Assembly (NCBI GenBank): GCA_009778915.1
Contig: WRFH01000002.1
Location: 1 to 64,000 of the forward strand
From: Elusimicrobiota bacterium
GTDB lineage: Bacteria; Elusimicrobiota; Elusimicrobia; Elusimicrobiales; Elusimicrobiaceae
Direction of reading: 5' to 3'
DNA: 64,000 bases
Under the pieces are notes generated by a model that made no database searches, had not been told where the DNA came from, and was given only the letters and a program-made list of their open reading frames with translations. The position numbers and the translations under genes are program-made. This document shows positions 16,835 to 25,524 of the stretch, piece after piece; position 1 is the first letter of the stretch, and each line of letters starts with the position of its first letter.

Positions 16835-17674
16835 ATGATACGTAAAAATATTTTTGAGACACTTGAAGACAATTATAATATAAAAGAGGAAATAAATAAT
16901 ATTTCATTTCTGTTTGATTCTGCCTTAATAATTTCATATACAGAAATTTCTACTAATAGGGATTTTTATTCAGAAAGTATTGAGGAGTTTGTGACAGATT
17001 ATTTGTTTCATAAATGGGAGTCTAGAAAAACCTGCCTAAGCTGTAAACATATGAGGAAGATTTTAAAAATTGACGAATTAAAGAAAAGTTCTGATTTTAA
17101 TGATATTAGTTTTTGTCTAGAATATTATTTAAATATTTTACAGCTATTTTTAAGAAACTATAAAAGTATTGGAGAATATTTTAATCTTTCTAATAATTTA
17201 ACGATTCTATATGAGAATATAAATACTCTTATGGAACATATAAATTATCAAATTGTAGATATTAAAAATGAAGAGAGAGTTTTAATTGTTCCTAAAAATC
17301 CAGCAAGTACCGCAGCGGCGGAAGTTTCAAGCAAGCAAACAGGCATAGCAATACTAAAATATCATCATGCGCTATTAAAAGGAAACTTAAACGGAAAACG
17401 CAATTTGCTGGCTGAAATAGCCCTTGAATATGAGCCTATATTAAATAGTCCGAAAGATTTATTTAGTAAAACTCGGGCATTGTTAAATAATCTAAATATA
17501 AGACATAATAATGCAGAAGGGAAAAATGCCCAAGTCTTGCCTCAGAATCTTGAAGAATGGTATGACGATTTATATGATATGCTTTTACTTTGCAAATTAG
17601 AGAATGAAAATGTTTCACGAATGAGTAAAGTCCAAGCATTACTAGACACAATGAGTAAAAAGACTGATAAATGA
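16835..17674 (+). CDS. AT-rich orphan protein, possibly acquired (abortive-infection-like?)
   Basis: 279 residues, mostly helical, with many Asn, Ile, Lys and Leu. Base composition is far more AT-rich than pgsA and pgpA on either side. There is a CLSC pair near residue 62 and a C-terminal motif LLNNLNIRHNNAEG that recalls the end of some Abi/HEPN-type proteins; that resemblance is weak and I would not name it. No signal peptide or membrane segment. It has a GAGGAA ribosome site, and its stop overlaps the pgpA start by 4 bases (ATGA), so it has been fitted into the operon. Function is unknown. Confidence 0.75.
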   Translation: MIRKNIFETLEDNYNIKEEINNISFLFDSALIISYTEISTNRDFYSESIEEFVTDYLFHKWESRKTCLSCKHMRKILKIDELKKSSDFNDISFCLEYYLNILQLFLRNYKSIGEYFNLSNNLTILYENINTLMEHINYQIVDIKNEERVLIVPKNPASTAAAEVSSKQTGIAILKYHHALLKGNLNGKRNLLAEIALEYEPILNSPKDLFSKTRALLNNLNIRHNNAEGKNAQVLPQNLEEWYDDLYDMLLLCKLENENVSRMSKVQALLDTMSKKTDK

Positions 17675-18135
17675 AAAACATTTTTGATTTTTTGGGGTCC
17701 GGGTTCGGGGTTAGTTTGCTGCCTACGGCTATTCTTAAGAACCGCAAAAATACCGGCGCGGGGTTTTTGGGGACCGTCGTCGCGGTGCCGTTTGTTTTTC
17801 TTATTCCCTCGCTGCCCGCCGCGCAGATTGTTACTACCGTCGCTTTTATATTTTTTGCCGTCTGGGTGGCGGGCAAAACTACTTTCGGCGGGCATGATAA
17901 CCCTAAAATTGTTATTGACGAAATGGCCGGGTATTTTTGCGCCGTCTGTTTGCTGCCGCGCACTTGGCCCGTTATGCTGTCCGCGTTTATTTTGTTCAGA
18001 ATTTTTGACACGCTTAAACCTTTCGGCATAAAAAAATTGGATAATATAAAGAACGCCTGGGGCGTGGTGCTGGACGACGTCGCCGGCGGAATATTGGCGA
18101 ATATAATTTTGCAGATTTATTTTTTGGTTAAATAA
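17671..18135 (+). CDS. pgpA: Phosphatidylglycerophosphatase A
   Basis: Removes the phosphate from phosphatidylglycerol phosphate, completing phosphatidylglycerol synthesis. 154 residues, membrane-bound. PgpA landmarks are present: GFG...LLPTA near the N terminus, the metal-site segment HDNPKIVIDEMAGY, FRIFDTLKPFG and the terminal GVVLDDVAGG. Translation is likely coupled to the preceding AT-rich gene through the ATGA overlap. Confidence 0.92.
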   Translation: MKNIFDFLGSGFGVSLLPTAILKNRKNTGAGFLGTVVAVPFVFLIPSLPAAQIVTTVAFIFFAVWVAGKTTFGGHDNPKIVIDEMAGYFCAVCLLPRTWPVMLSAFILFRIFDTLKPFGIKKLDNIKNAWGVVLDDVAGGILANIILQIYFLVK

Positions 18136-18244
18136 AATTTTCTTCCCTTTTTAAGGGAAGTACCCGCGAAGCGGGGGAAGGGTTTTGACCGCGTTAAAAA
18201 CCCCTCGGCCCTGCGGGCCACTCCCCTTACAAGGGGAGAAAATT
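18136..18244. repeat. Palindromic multi-hairpin element (REP/MITE-like)
   Basis: About 109 bases bounded by 14-bp inverted ends (AATTTTCTTCCCTT and AAGGGGAGAAAATT, one mismatch when compared in complement). Inside are five hairpins: 18142-18160, 18163-18175, 18180-18203, 18207-18219 and 18221-18238. It sits between pgpA and exbB and could also act as a terminator or mRNA stabiliser. Only one copy is in the window. Confidence 0.75.
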
Positions 18245-18280
18245 ATATGCGGCCACGGGAAAATATAACAGGAGATTAAA

Positions 18281-18907
18281 ATGGACTTTTCAAATATGAC
18301 TAATATTTCGGAATTATTAAGAGCCGGCGGGCCGGTGTTGATAATTCTTCTCATTCTTTCAATTTTTTCTATAGCGGTTATTTTGGAACGTTTTTTTGTT
18401 TTAAGAAAACAAATTTCTATGAGCCGCAAACTTATTACCTACGCGAAATTCCAGCTTAAAAGCGGGAATATTTCAAAAATTCAGGATGCGCTCGGCCGCG
18501 ATATCGCGAAGGGCACTCCGGCGGAGCGCGTGCTTTCCCTCATCTTAAACAGCGGCAAAAAAGGTGTCATGCTTGAGACCGCCGTTAACGATACCATTGA
18601 TTGGGAAATAACGCAGCTGCATAAAAAATTGCCGATTCTCGCCACGCTCGGCAGCACGACGCCGTTCATAGGTTTGTTCGGCACGATTTTGGGCGTCATT
18701 CGCGCGTTTTCGGATTTGGCGTCTATGACCGCGGCGTCCGCCGGGCCGTCCGTCGTCGCGAAAGGCATTGCGGAGGCTTTGATTAATACCGCCGCCGGTC
18801 TGTTCGTCGCGGTGCCAGCCGTCGTGGCTTATAACTATTTTACTTCTCAAATCAATTATTTTGAGCGCGAACTTGAAAATATCGCCAGTGAGATTATAAA
18901 TGCCTAG
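18281..18907 (+). CDS. exbB: ExbB/TolQ-type proton channel protein
   Basis: 208 residues, three membrane helices: one near 13-37 and two in the C-terminal half. The MotA/TolQ/ExbB signature is visible in LPILATLGSTTPFIGLFGTILGVIRAF and in GIAEALINTAAGLFVAVPAVVAYNYF. Uses the proton gradient, together with ExbD, to power the TonB-like protein encoded two genes downstream. Good GGAG ribosome site. Overlaps exbD by 8 bases. Confidence 0.92.
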   Translation: MDFSNMTNISELLRAGGPVLIILLILSIFSIAVILERFFVLRKQISMSRKLITYAKFQLKSGNISKIQDALGRDIAKGTPAERVLSLILNSGKKGVMLETAVNDTIDWEITQLHKKLPILATLGSTTPFIGLFGTILGVIRAFSDLASMTAASAGPSVVAKGIAEALINTAAGLFVAVPAVVAYNYFTSQINYFERELENIASEIINA

Positions 18908-19313
18908 AAGAATAAGAAGACATGTAATGGGCGACATCAACATGGTGCCTTTTATAGACATCGTGCTGATACTGCTGATTATTTTTATGGTGCTGACGCC
19001 GTTCCTCGTGCAGATGCAGCTTAATGTTGACCTGCCGAAGTCAAATACCGTCAACGCCGTCATGGAAGATGATTTAATAAGGGTTGAAATACAGAAGGAC
19101 GGCGTGGTTACCGTCGGTGGGACGAACGTTCCCGTGACGGATTTACAGAAAGAACTGACGCTCCGAATGGGCAAAGCGAAAAATAAAGCGATACTAGTCC
19201 AGGCGGATAAAGATGTGCCGATACAGACGGTGGTAAACGTTTTTGACATAGCAAAAAACTTAGGCGCTGCGAAACTTGGCATAGGCGTGCTGGAAAAATC
19301 CGGCGGGCAGTAA
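18900..19313 (+). CDS. exbD: ExbD/TolR-type biopolymer transport protein
   Basis: 137 residues with one N-terminal membrane helix. The proton-path aspartate lies in MVPFIDIVLILLIIFM (VPFID), followed by a periplasmic domain of about 90 residues ending in the usual QTVVNVFDIAKNLGAAKLGI segment. Works with ExbB. The 8-base overlap with exbB implies coupled translation. TolR would look much the same; absence of TolB and Pal nearby favours ExbD. Confidence 0.92.
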   Translation: MPRRIRRHVMGDINMVPFIDIVLILLIIFMVLTPFLVQMQLNVDLPKSNTVNAVMEDDLIRVEIQKDGVVTVGGTNVPVTDLQKELTLRMGKAKNKAILVQADKDVPIQTVVNVFDIAKNLGAAKLGIGVLEKSGGQ

Positions 19314-19327
19314 TTTGAAATTTTTTT

Positions 19328-20059
19328 ATGTTGAACAGATATTTTTTATATTCCGGCGGGTTTCATATCCTGATTGCGGCGATTTTAATGTTTGCCGTCG
19401 GACCGGCTTTTAATAAAAAACCGCTTGCGACTTATACCATTGATTTTCTGGGGCAAAATTTCCAGGCGCCGGTTTCCGGCGGGGAAACGCCCGCTCCGCC
19501 CGCCGCCCAGCCCGCGCCGCCGGCTGAATCGCCCAAAGAAACTCCTCCGGCTCCGGCAGTACAAACCCCGCCCGCTCCTAATCCGAAAGCTTACGCCGCC
19601 AAACAGGAAATTACCAAAAAACCTTTGCCCGTTCTGCCTAAAAAAATAGTGCTGGGCACGCCGAGCATTTTAAATAACGACGATAAAAAACCCGCCGCGC
19701 AGCCCGCGCCGGCCACTACTTCCGCCAAAGACACAGGCACAGGCGGGCCGGAGGGAATAAGGACCGATTTTCCTAATTTCCCGTATCCGTGGTATATAAC
19801 GCAGGTCAGAAATTCGCTTTGGGAACAGTGGGAAAAAAGAAAACCGCGCAGGGTTGTGTTAAATACGCTGGTGTCTTTTGCCATTAAATCAGACGGAAGT
19901 ATCAGCGGCGTTAAAGTAAGCAAATCCTCCGGCAGCGACGGTTATGACTACGCCGCCAAATCCAGCGTGGAGGGCGCGGCGCCGTTCCCGCCGCTTCCGA
20001 AAGATTTCGGCAAACCGGAGCTTACCGTAACCGTTGAGTTTAGAGACGAAGGAAATTAG
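19328..20059 (+). CDS. tonB: TonB/TolA-like energy transducer
   Basis: 243 residues: an N-terminal membrane helix (about 7-27), a Pro/Ala/Lys-rich periplasm-spanning region (about 50-140) and a C-terminal TonB/TolA-type domain (about 150-243) with the segment VSFAIKSDGSISGVKVSKSSGSDGYDYAAKSSV, typical of the family. It transmits ExbBD energy to the outer membrane. No TonB-dependent receptor is in the window. The TolA alternative remains open. It follows exbD by 14 bases. Confidence 0.85.
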   Translation: MLNRYFLYSGGFHILIAAILMFAVGPAFNKKPLATYTIDFLGQNFQAPVSGGETPAPPAAQPAPPAESPKETPPAPAVQTPPAPNPKAYAAKQEITKKPLPVLPKKIVLGTPSILNNDDKKPAAQPAPATTSAKDTGTGGPEGIRTDFPNFPYPWYITQVRNSLWEQWEKRKPRRVVLNTLVSFAIKSDGSISGVKVSKSSGSDGYDYAAKSSVEGAAPFPPLPKDFGKPELTVTVEFRDEGN

Positions 20060-20094
20060 TTATAATGTAATATACTTCAATAAAGGAGAATATT

Positions 20095-20547
20095 ATGACT
20101 TTAAGAAGAATATTTTTTATTTTGCTGATTCATTTTGTGATAATGGTTTGCTTCCCGTATTTCGGGGCAACAGGCGGTTTTATGTTCGGCCTGATGTCCG
20201 CGGGCATATGGATTATAGCGGCGGTCGCGATAGGCATCATCATAACGCTGCTGGCCATGGAACAGTGGGACAGGCTTAACACGTTAATCACCTTCGCGCT
20301 GCTGGTTTTGTGCATAGGTTTTTTGCTTATGAAACTCCCGCAGGAAGATAAAGTTTCTCCGTGGCAGAAACTCGCTTACGGTAATTTTCCTAAGATTGAA
20401 CATATTAAAGACGGTCTGAAACCTTTCGGAATTAACTGGGATAAAATCAGCGGCTGGGTATTGGGCGCTAGAAGCGGCGCGGTGAAGCTTAATGATTTGC
20501 AAGGCCGCGTGGACAGAGCTTTAGGAGAGGCGGAAGGTGGGAAGTAA
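20095..20547 (+). CDS. Inner-membrane protein of unknown function
   Basis: 150 residues. Three hydrophobic segments (about 5-25, 30-55, 62-80) are followed by a soluble C-terminal domain of about 65 residues (SPWQKLAYGNFPKIEHIKDGL onward). A TATAAT at 20061-20066 and an AAAGGAG ribosome site suggest it can be expressed apart from tonB. The end overlaps the GTG start of the next gene by 11 bases. I do not recognise a family. Confidence 0.7.
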   Translation: MTLRRIFFILLIHFVIMVCFPYFGATGGFMFGLMSAGIWIIAAVAIGIIITLLAMEQWDRLNTLITFALLVLCIGFLLMKLPQEDKVSPWQKLAYGNFPKIEHIKDGLKPFGINWDKISGWVLGARSGAVKLNDLQGRVDRALGEAEGGK

Positions 20548-21490
20548 ATTTGCGATAACGGGCGGCGGCGGTTTTATAGGCGGCGCGCTTACCAAAAAGC
20601 TTTTGGAGGCGGGCCACGGCGTGCGTATTTTAAGCCGCCGCGCCGGACAGTCCGACGACAAACGTATCGAATATGTAAAAGCTGATTATAATGACGCCGC
20701 AGCTCTCGCGCGGGCTTTGCGCGGGTGCGACGGCGTTTTTCATCTTGCCGCGGCGATTTTCGCGTATAATTATGACGGTTTTGCAAAAGCTAATATTGAC
20801 GTTACCAAAAATCTTGTCGCCGCTGCCAGGCAGGCGGGCGGCATTAAATTTTTTATTTATATGTCCAGCATGGCCGCCGGCGGCTGCAGCGCGGACTATC
20901 TTTGCCCGCGGACAGAGGCCGACGCTCCGGCGCCTGTTTCAGACTACGGAATAACAAAACTCGGCGGGGAAGAAGCCGTCAGAACTCTGCCGCCGGAAAT
21001 TAAAACCGTGATTTTGCGCCCGCCGGTGGTTTACGGCAAAAATGACTCCGGCGTTTCTAAAATCGCCGCGTGGGTTAAGAAAGGAATTATGGTAAATACG
21101 TCGGAGGGAGACGCGTATTTTAATTTTATACACGTCGACGATTTGGTTGACGCTTTGCTCGCCGCCACGGGCCCGGCGGTGCCGTCCGGACAGACTTTTT
21201 ACGTCTGTGAAAATAAAGTTTATACTTGGAAATATTTTATTGAGGCTATGGCGCGCGCGATGGGGAAAAAGCCGCCTTTTATGTTTACCGCGCCGCTTTG
21301 GGTTTTAAAAATTATCGCGTTTTTTTACCAAAGTTCGGCCAAAATTTTCAACTTTGCCCCGGCGTTAAATTATGACAAAGTAAAAGAAGCCGCCATCAAA
21401 GGTCACTGGGCGGCGTCAAGCGCCAAATGGTGTTCTCTGACCGGCCAAAAATTTACTCCGCTGGACGAAGGATTAAAGAAAAGTTTTTGA
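20537..21490 (+). CDS. NAD-dependent epimerase/dehydratase-type SDR
   Basis: 317 residues beginning with GTG at 20537 inside the previous gene, because the Rossmann motif GGGGFIGG starts at residue 8 and GGAGAGG lies upstream. Extended short-chain dehydrogenase features: a YGITKLGGEEA catalytic Tyr-Lys pair, an upstream serine in IYMSSMAAGG, and ILRPPVVYG. Candidate substrates are nucleotide sugars or 3-keto lipids. Members of this superfamily include the reductase CerR proposed for bacterial ceramide synthesis, so it is worth comparing with the SPT-like gene at 59093. The exact reaction is unknown. Confidence 0.8.
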   Translation: MGSKFAITGGGGFIGGALTKKLLEAGHGVRILSRRAGQSDDKRIEYVKADYNDAAALARALRGCDGVFHLAAAIFAYNYDGFAKANIDVTKNLVAAARQAGGIKFFIYMSSMAAGGCSADYLCPRTEADAPAPVSDYGITKLGGEEAVRTLPPEIKTVILRPPVVYGKNDSGVSKIAAWVKKGIMVNTSEGDAYFNFIHVDDLVDALLAATGPAVPSGQTFYVCENKVYTWKYFIEAMARAMGKKPPFMFTAPLWVLKIIAFFYQSSAKIFNFAPALNYDKVKEAAIKGHWAASSAKWCSLTGQKFTPLDEGLKKSF

Positions 21491-21492
21491 CG

Positions 21493-21547
21493 CGCCGCCT
21501 GATTTTTTGCGGGTTATTTTTTAATTCCCAATGGCGGCGTATTTTTA
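21493..21547 (+). terminator. Possible terminator after the SDR gene
   Basis: CGCCGCC (21493-21499) can pair with GGCGGCG (21533-21539), with an inner GGG/CCC pairing, followed by TATTTTT. The loop is long, so this is a modest prediction. Confidence 0.45.
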
Positions 21548-21580
21548 TGTAATTTTCAAATTTGATATAATGCTCTAAGA

Positions 21581-21671
21581 GGAGAGGTGGCTGAGTGGTC
21601 GAAAGCGGCGGTTTGCTAAACCGTTATACTGGTTAATTCCGGTATCAAGGGTTCGAATCCCTTCCTCTCCG
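21581..21671 (+). tRNA. tRNA-Ser (anticodon GCT)
   Basis: 91-nt cloverleaf with a long variable arm, as in serine tRNAs. The acceptor is GGAGAGG/CCTCTCC with discriminator G; the anticodon loop TTGCTAA has GCT at 21615-21617; the T-arm contains GGTTCGAATCC. CCA is not encoded. A TATAAT box at 21566-21571 lies 9 bases upstream, and a T run follows directly. Confidence 0.95.
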
Positions 21672-21695
21672 TTTTTTTCTTCGGCTTTTGGCGAA

Positions 21696-21775
21696 TTTTT
21701 GATTTTTCCCTCCGTCCGGATATGGCCCGCTTCGCGGTTCCTTACAATATACCTCTCTGCGGGAAAAATCAAAAA
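21696..21775. repeat. 15-bp inverted repeat around a 50-base centre
   Basis: TTTTTGATTTTTCCC (21696-21710) is exactly complementary to GGGAAAAATCAAAAA (21761-21775). It lies just downstream of tRNA-Ser, a common insertion point for mobile DNA. The centre contains a smaller hairpin (CCGCTTCGCGG). It may be a relic of a small mobile element or a long terminator. Confidence 0.65.
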
Positions 21776-21887
21776 TACACCAAAATCCTGTGAAAAAATT
21801 TTCTTGTAAATATCTTGTTGTCCGTTAATTGTTGTTCCCTCCTGATTATGTTTTAAAAAAGCGGCAGAATTGCTAAAATATAGTTGC

Positions 21888-22805
21888 ATGACTGAAATTT
21901 CTTTTATAATTCCCTGCTATAACGAGCAGGAGAATATACCGGTTTTTTATGAGAAACTTTTAAAAGAAGTTTCGGAGATTGATTTTGAGCTGATTTTTGT
22001 TGACGACGGTTCAGAGGATAATACGCTGGCCGTTATAAAAAGACTTGCCGCGGCGGACGAGAGGGTTAAATATCTGAGTTTTTCAAGAAACTTCGGTAAA
22101 GAAGCCGCTATGATTGCCGGATTTGAAAAATCAACCGGAAATTACGTCGTAAGCGCGGACGCGGATTTGCAGGACCCGCTGAATTTAATTCATGATATGT
22201 ACAAAGCCGTGAAAGAAGACGGTTACGACTGCGCCGGAACGCGCCGCGTTACAAGAAAAAACGAGGCGCCTTTGCGTTCTTTTTTCGCGCGGCAGTTCTA
22301 TAAAATTATACGCGCGTCGTCGGGTATGAATATTGTCGACGGGGCGCGCGATTACAGGCTTATGTCAAGACCGATGGTTAACGCTATTCTGAGCCTGACT
22401 GAAAGAAACCGTTTTTCTAAAGGGATTTTCGCCTGGGTTGGTTTTAAAACAAAGTATTTTGAGTTTGAAAATATAAACCGGACCGCGGGGGAAACCAAGT
22501 GGTCGTTTTGGGCGTTGCTTGTCTACGCGTTAGACGGTTTAATCGCGTTTTCGGCAATGCCGTTGTACTTTATATCAATATTGGGATTGTTTTTCTTTTT
22601 TCTCTCGATATTGTTTATAATTTTTATAATTATCAGGACCTTGGTTTACGGAGATGTAATGCGCGGCTGGCCTTCTCTGGCCTGCATAATTTTGTTTATG
22701 GGCGGCATTCAGCTGCTTTGCACGGGAATTTTGGGGCAATACGCGGCTAAAATTTATAATGAAACCAAAAAACGCCCGCTGTATATAATCAAGGAATCAA
22801 AATGA
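21888..22805 (+). CDS. GT2 glycosyltransferase with C-terminal membrane anchor
   Basis: 305 residues. ATG 21888 is preferred to TTG 21870 because the GT-A fold starts at ISFIIPCYNEQENIP. The donor-binding motif is in VSADADLQDPL. Two membrane helices at about 228-250 and 262-285 make it the GtrB/ArnC type, which loads a sugar onto undecaprenyl or similar lipid phosphate. A TAAAAT box ends 8 bases before ATG with no ribosome site (leaderless type). It overlaps the following GT-C gene by 4 bases, and the pair fits the GtrB plus GT-C transferase logic. Confidence 0.88.
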   Translation: MTEISFIIPCYNEQENIPVFYEKLLKEVSEIDFELIFVDDGSEDNTLAVIKRLAAADERVKYLSFSRNFGKEAAMIAGFEKSTGNYVVSADADLQDPLNLIHDMYKAVKEDGYDCAGTRRVTRKNEAPLRSFFARQFYKIIRASSGMNIVDGARDYRLMSRPMVNAILSLTERNRFSKGIFAWVGFKTKYFEFENINRTAGETKWSFWALLVYALDGLIAFSAMPLYFISILGLFFFFLSILFIIFIIIRTLVYGDVMRGWPSLACIILFMGGIQLLCTGILGQYAAKIYNETKKRPLYIIKESK

Positions 22806-24445
22806 GTGAACCTGAAGCTTGTGAAAAACATCCCGTTAACAGGTTCTTAAACAAGTACGGTATTACTTTAGCCGTAGTAATTGTTTTCATGCTCGCCTTT
22901 TCTATCCGCTTATATTGGATTGGTAATAAAACAGGCATTCACACCGACGAAGCTTTTACCCACATAGTTTCTTCCTTCAGGGAATACGGCTGGCTTTATC
23001 CGTTTCCCGGCGACAGGGAGATTACCGGCGCGCAGGCAATGGAGATGATGTACGGGAATATTACCGACACTGCAAAAAACATAGCCGCGTTTGAAGAACT
23101 CCGCAGAACAAATAACTATGACCACTCCCATCCGAATTTATATTATTTGCTTTACCGCTTGTCCGCGACGGTGAACGGGAGCAAAATATTAACCCTGAAA
23201 GAATTAACAAAAACCGGCTGCGGCCTGAATATGGTATTGTTTTGTTTTTCATTTCTTTTTATGTATTTTCTGTTGAAGAATCTTTTTGCGGACAAAAGAC
23301 TGATACCTTTAGGACTTGCCGCCGCGTTTTTGAATACGGGAACTATTTCAAACACATTATTGATAAGGTCTTACCAGCTTCAGGAAACAGCTTTAATATT
23401 ATTTACGCTGTTTTTTGTAATTTATTATAAAAAAGAAGAAAAACTGACTGATTGGAAAGATTTGTGTATTCTCGCCGCGGTGACCGCTTTTGCGCTTCTT
23501 TCGGGATATTTTCCGCTTCTTTATATCGGCATGCTCGGGTTAATTATTTTAAAAAAACAAAGATATAACGCCGGGTTTCTGCTTGCGTCATTCGCCGCGG
23601 GAATGGTTTTAGCCGTCGCCGTGTTCCCCGCTTATTTTGACGCTTTCGCCGCGCGCAGAGCATTGGAAATTACTAACGGGACATCGGTAAAATCATCGGT
23701 GGAATTCAATTATTTCTTACAGGTGTTTATTACGATAAATATGGATTATCTGCTTTATATTCCTGTATCCGCTTTTTTAATAATATGCCTGGCGCTGGGC
23801 TTTATCAAAAAATTCAAAAAAGATTGTCCTGATAAAACGCCGCTTGTTCTTCTGCTCTTTGCCGTTTCTTACGTCTGGTTTTTCGTGGTGCTTTTTCTTG
23901 CGCCTTTTAAGATTTTACGTTATGGTGTAGCGGTTTTTCCGATTATCAGTCTTGCCGTGCCGTATATTTTCGGCAGATTGAAGGATAATGTTTACAAAAT
24001 TTTGGCGCCGTTGTTTGTATTAGTTCTCGCGGCAAGCGCTTTATTTGCCGTGCGGGTTGATAACGGCTACAAGGGGAAGGATAATTTATTCGGAGATAAA
24101 AGTTCTATTCCCGCGTATGTTGAAATATCCGGCTTTAACGTCGCCCGGCAATGCAAGTTCCTCGGCAAACCCGGATTGCCGGTGATATTTTATGTCACCA
24201 ACGTGGAAAATAAATATAAATATCTCGGCATTGTTCCGCATTTCCCTGCCGAACAAAAATATTTTTTCCCGGATATAAATAATACCGACGTATACAACAA
24301 ATATAACCACTTTTTTTTATTGATAGACAAAGCTTCATACGATACTTTCCCCAAACCTCCGCCGGACGAAAAAATTCTGGATACTTTTGACTGCGCGACG
24401 GTTTACGGCGGAGGGTTTACGGGACTTGAGATTGTTAAGCCTTAA
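22802..24445 (+). CDS. GT-C-like polytopic membrane glycosyltransferase
   Basis: 547 residues with about 10-12 membrane helices. After the first helix comes an acidic periplasmic motif, GIHTDEAFTH, in the place of the catalytic Asp/Glu of GT-C enzymes (ArnT/PMT class). The C-terminal 120 residues are a soluble periplasmic domain. It likely moves the sugar from the polyprenyl carrier made by the preceding GT2 onto a surface glycan, lipid or protein. The acceptor is unknown. ATGA overlap with the GT2 gene. Confidence 0.75.
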   Translation: MSEPEACEKHPVNRFLNKYGITLAVVIVFMLAFSIRLYWIGNKTGIHTDEAFTHIVSSFREYGWLYPFPGDREITGAQAMEMMYGNITDTAKNIAAFEELRRTNNYDHSHPNLYYLLYRLSATVNGSKILTLKELTKTGCGLNMVLFCFSFLFMYFLLKNLFADKRLIPLGLAAAFLNTGTISNTLLIRSYQLQETALILFTLFFVIYYKKEEKLTDWKDLCILAAVTAFALLSGYFPLLYIGMLGLIILKKQRYNAGFLLASFAAGMVLAVAVFPAYFDAFAARRALEITNGTSVKSSVEFNYFLQVFITINMDYLLYIPVSAFLIICLALGFIKKFKKDCPDKTPLVLLLFAVSYVWFFVVLFLAPFKILRYGVAVFPIISLAVPYIFGRLKDNVYKILAPLFVLVLAASALFAVRVDNGYKGKDNLFGDKSSIPAYVEISGFNVARQCKFLGKPGLPVIFYVTNVENKYKYLGIVPHFPAEQKYFFPDINNTDVYNKYNHFFLLIDKASYDTFPKPPPDEKILDTFDCATVYGGGFTGLEIVKP

Positions 24446-24462
24446 GCGTACAAGAAGACGGA

Positions 24463-25524
24463 ATGAAAAATAATAAAAAGCCGTTAAGAAAAATAATTCT
24501 CTGGAATATTCTGGCGCTGGTTATGCTTCTTGTTTTGGCCGACGCGGCGACATACGGTTTACTATTCTATCGGTTTAACTACGGAGATTTTTCCTGGGTA
24601 AGAAAATATGAGTTTAACGGTAAACTGGTAATTCCCAGATATAACACCAATACTCTAAGCGCCGAAGAAGGCATAATTAAAACTTACAAACCGCGCGAAC
24701 CCGCGTTCCCGCCGGCAAATATTCCCTGGCGGCGCCCGATAGTGGCTTTCGGATGCTCGTACACTTACGGACAGGGATTGGAGCGGGAACAGACATATCC
24801 GTATAAACTCGCCGCGCTTACCGGAAGACCGGTATACAATTTAGCGCAGGACGGCTGGAGCGTGCAGCATATGCTCTTTGAGCTGGAAACGGGATTAGGG
24901 CTTGACGGTATAAATAATCCGGAATTTGTAATTTATCTGTTTATAACGGACCAGCTGCGCAGGTTTAAATCCCCGTTCGGCAATTATCCGTGGCCGGCAT
25001 ATGTTTACACGGATAACGCGCCCCCGTACCTTACGTATGTTGAGAACAAAGGAAGGCTTGAGCCGAAGAAATACCGGTTCAAGGTATTAGTGAATTGGCT
25101 GCTGTTTGACCAAATATACGAAGAAGTAGTAAGTAAAGAAGTGTATGGTAATAGTTTTCTGTCTTATAACAAACGCCCCGCCGCCAAAAAGGAAATGATG
25201 GACTTTGTGAAAATGCATTTTCTCCAGTCATATGAGGATATTCGCAAAAGATGGCCGGACGCTAAGTTTGTAATAATGCTTTATGACAACCCGGCATATG
25301 ACGGTACCGAAGCAATATGGCCGGACCTTGAAAAAGACGGAATAACGGTTATACGGCTGCTTGACGTCGCGCGCGGCATAGGAATAGATTATGCGGGAAC
25401 GCGGGAATATATGATGTCAGCGACAGATCCGCATCCTAACGAAAAGTTTTGGGATGTAATGACGCCGGCCATAGCGCGCAAACTTGATGAAATTTCAGCT
25501 AAAGGAACGTTGAATGCCAATTAA
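24463..25524 (+). CDS. Membrane-anchored SGNH-like protein, copy 1
   Basis: 353 residues: an N-terminal membrane helix (about 10-36) and a periplasmic SGNH/GDSL fold. Block I is FGCSYTYGQG with nucleophile Ser-99; block V is at SATDPHPNEKFW, His-324. The usual Asp three residues before the histidine is Thr-321 here, with Asp-322 at the adjacent position, unlike copy 2. SGNH proteins of such loci add or remove O-acyl groups on glycans. It is a tandem duplicate of the next gene, overlapping it by 11 bases, and lies in the same operon as a carbamoyltransferase. Confidence 0.8.
   Translation: MKNNKKPLRKIILWNILALVMLLVLADAATYGLLFYRFNYGDFSWVRKYEFNGKLVIPRYNTNTLSAEEGIIKTYKPREPAFPPANIPWRRPIVAFGCSYTYGQGLEREQTYPYKLAALTGRPVYNLAQDGWSVQHMLFELETGLGLDGINNPEFVIYLFITDQLRRFKSPFGNYPWPAYVYTDNAPPYLTYVENKGRLEPKKYRFKVLVNWLLFDQIYEEVVSKEVYGNSFLSYNKRPAAKKEMMDFVKMHFLQSYEDIRKRWPDAKFVIMLYDNPAYDGTEAIWPDLEKDGITVIRLLDVARGIGIDYAGTREYMMSATDPHPNEKFWDVMTPAIARKLDEISAKGTLNAN

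Noticed and set aside
16835-17674. Calling the AT-rich orphan a defence (HEPN/Abi) protein
   Set aside because: The Arg/His spacing does not match the RX4-6H motif and there is no partner gene; only the foreign-looking composition is supported.
21575-21889. Minus-strand reading frame of 104 residues covering tRNA-Ser
   Set aside because: It translates the tRNA backwards; the GEEGIRTLD...RFRPLSHLS string is a well-known artefact of antisense tRNA-Ser.
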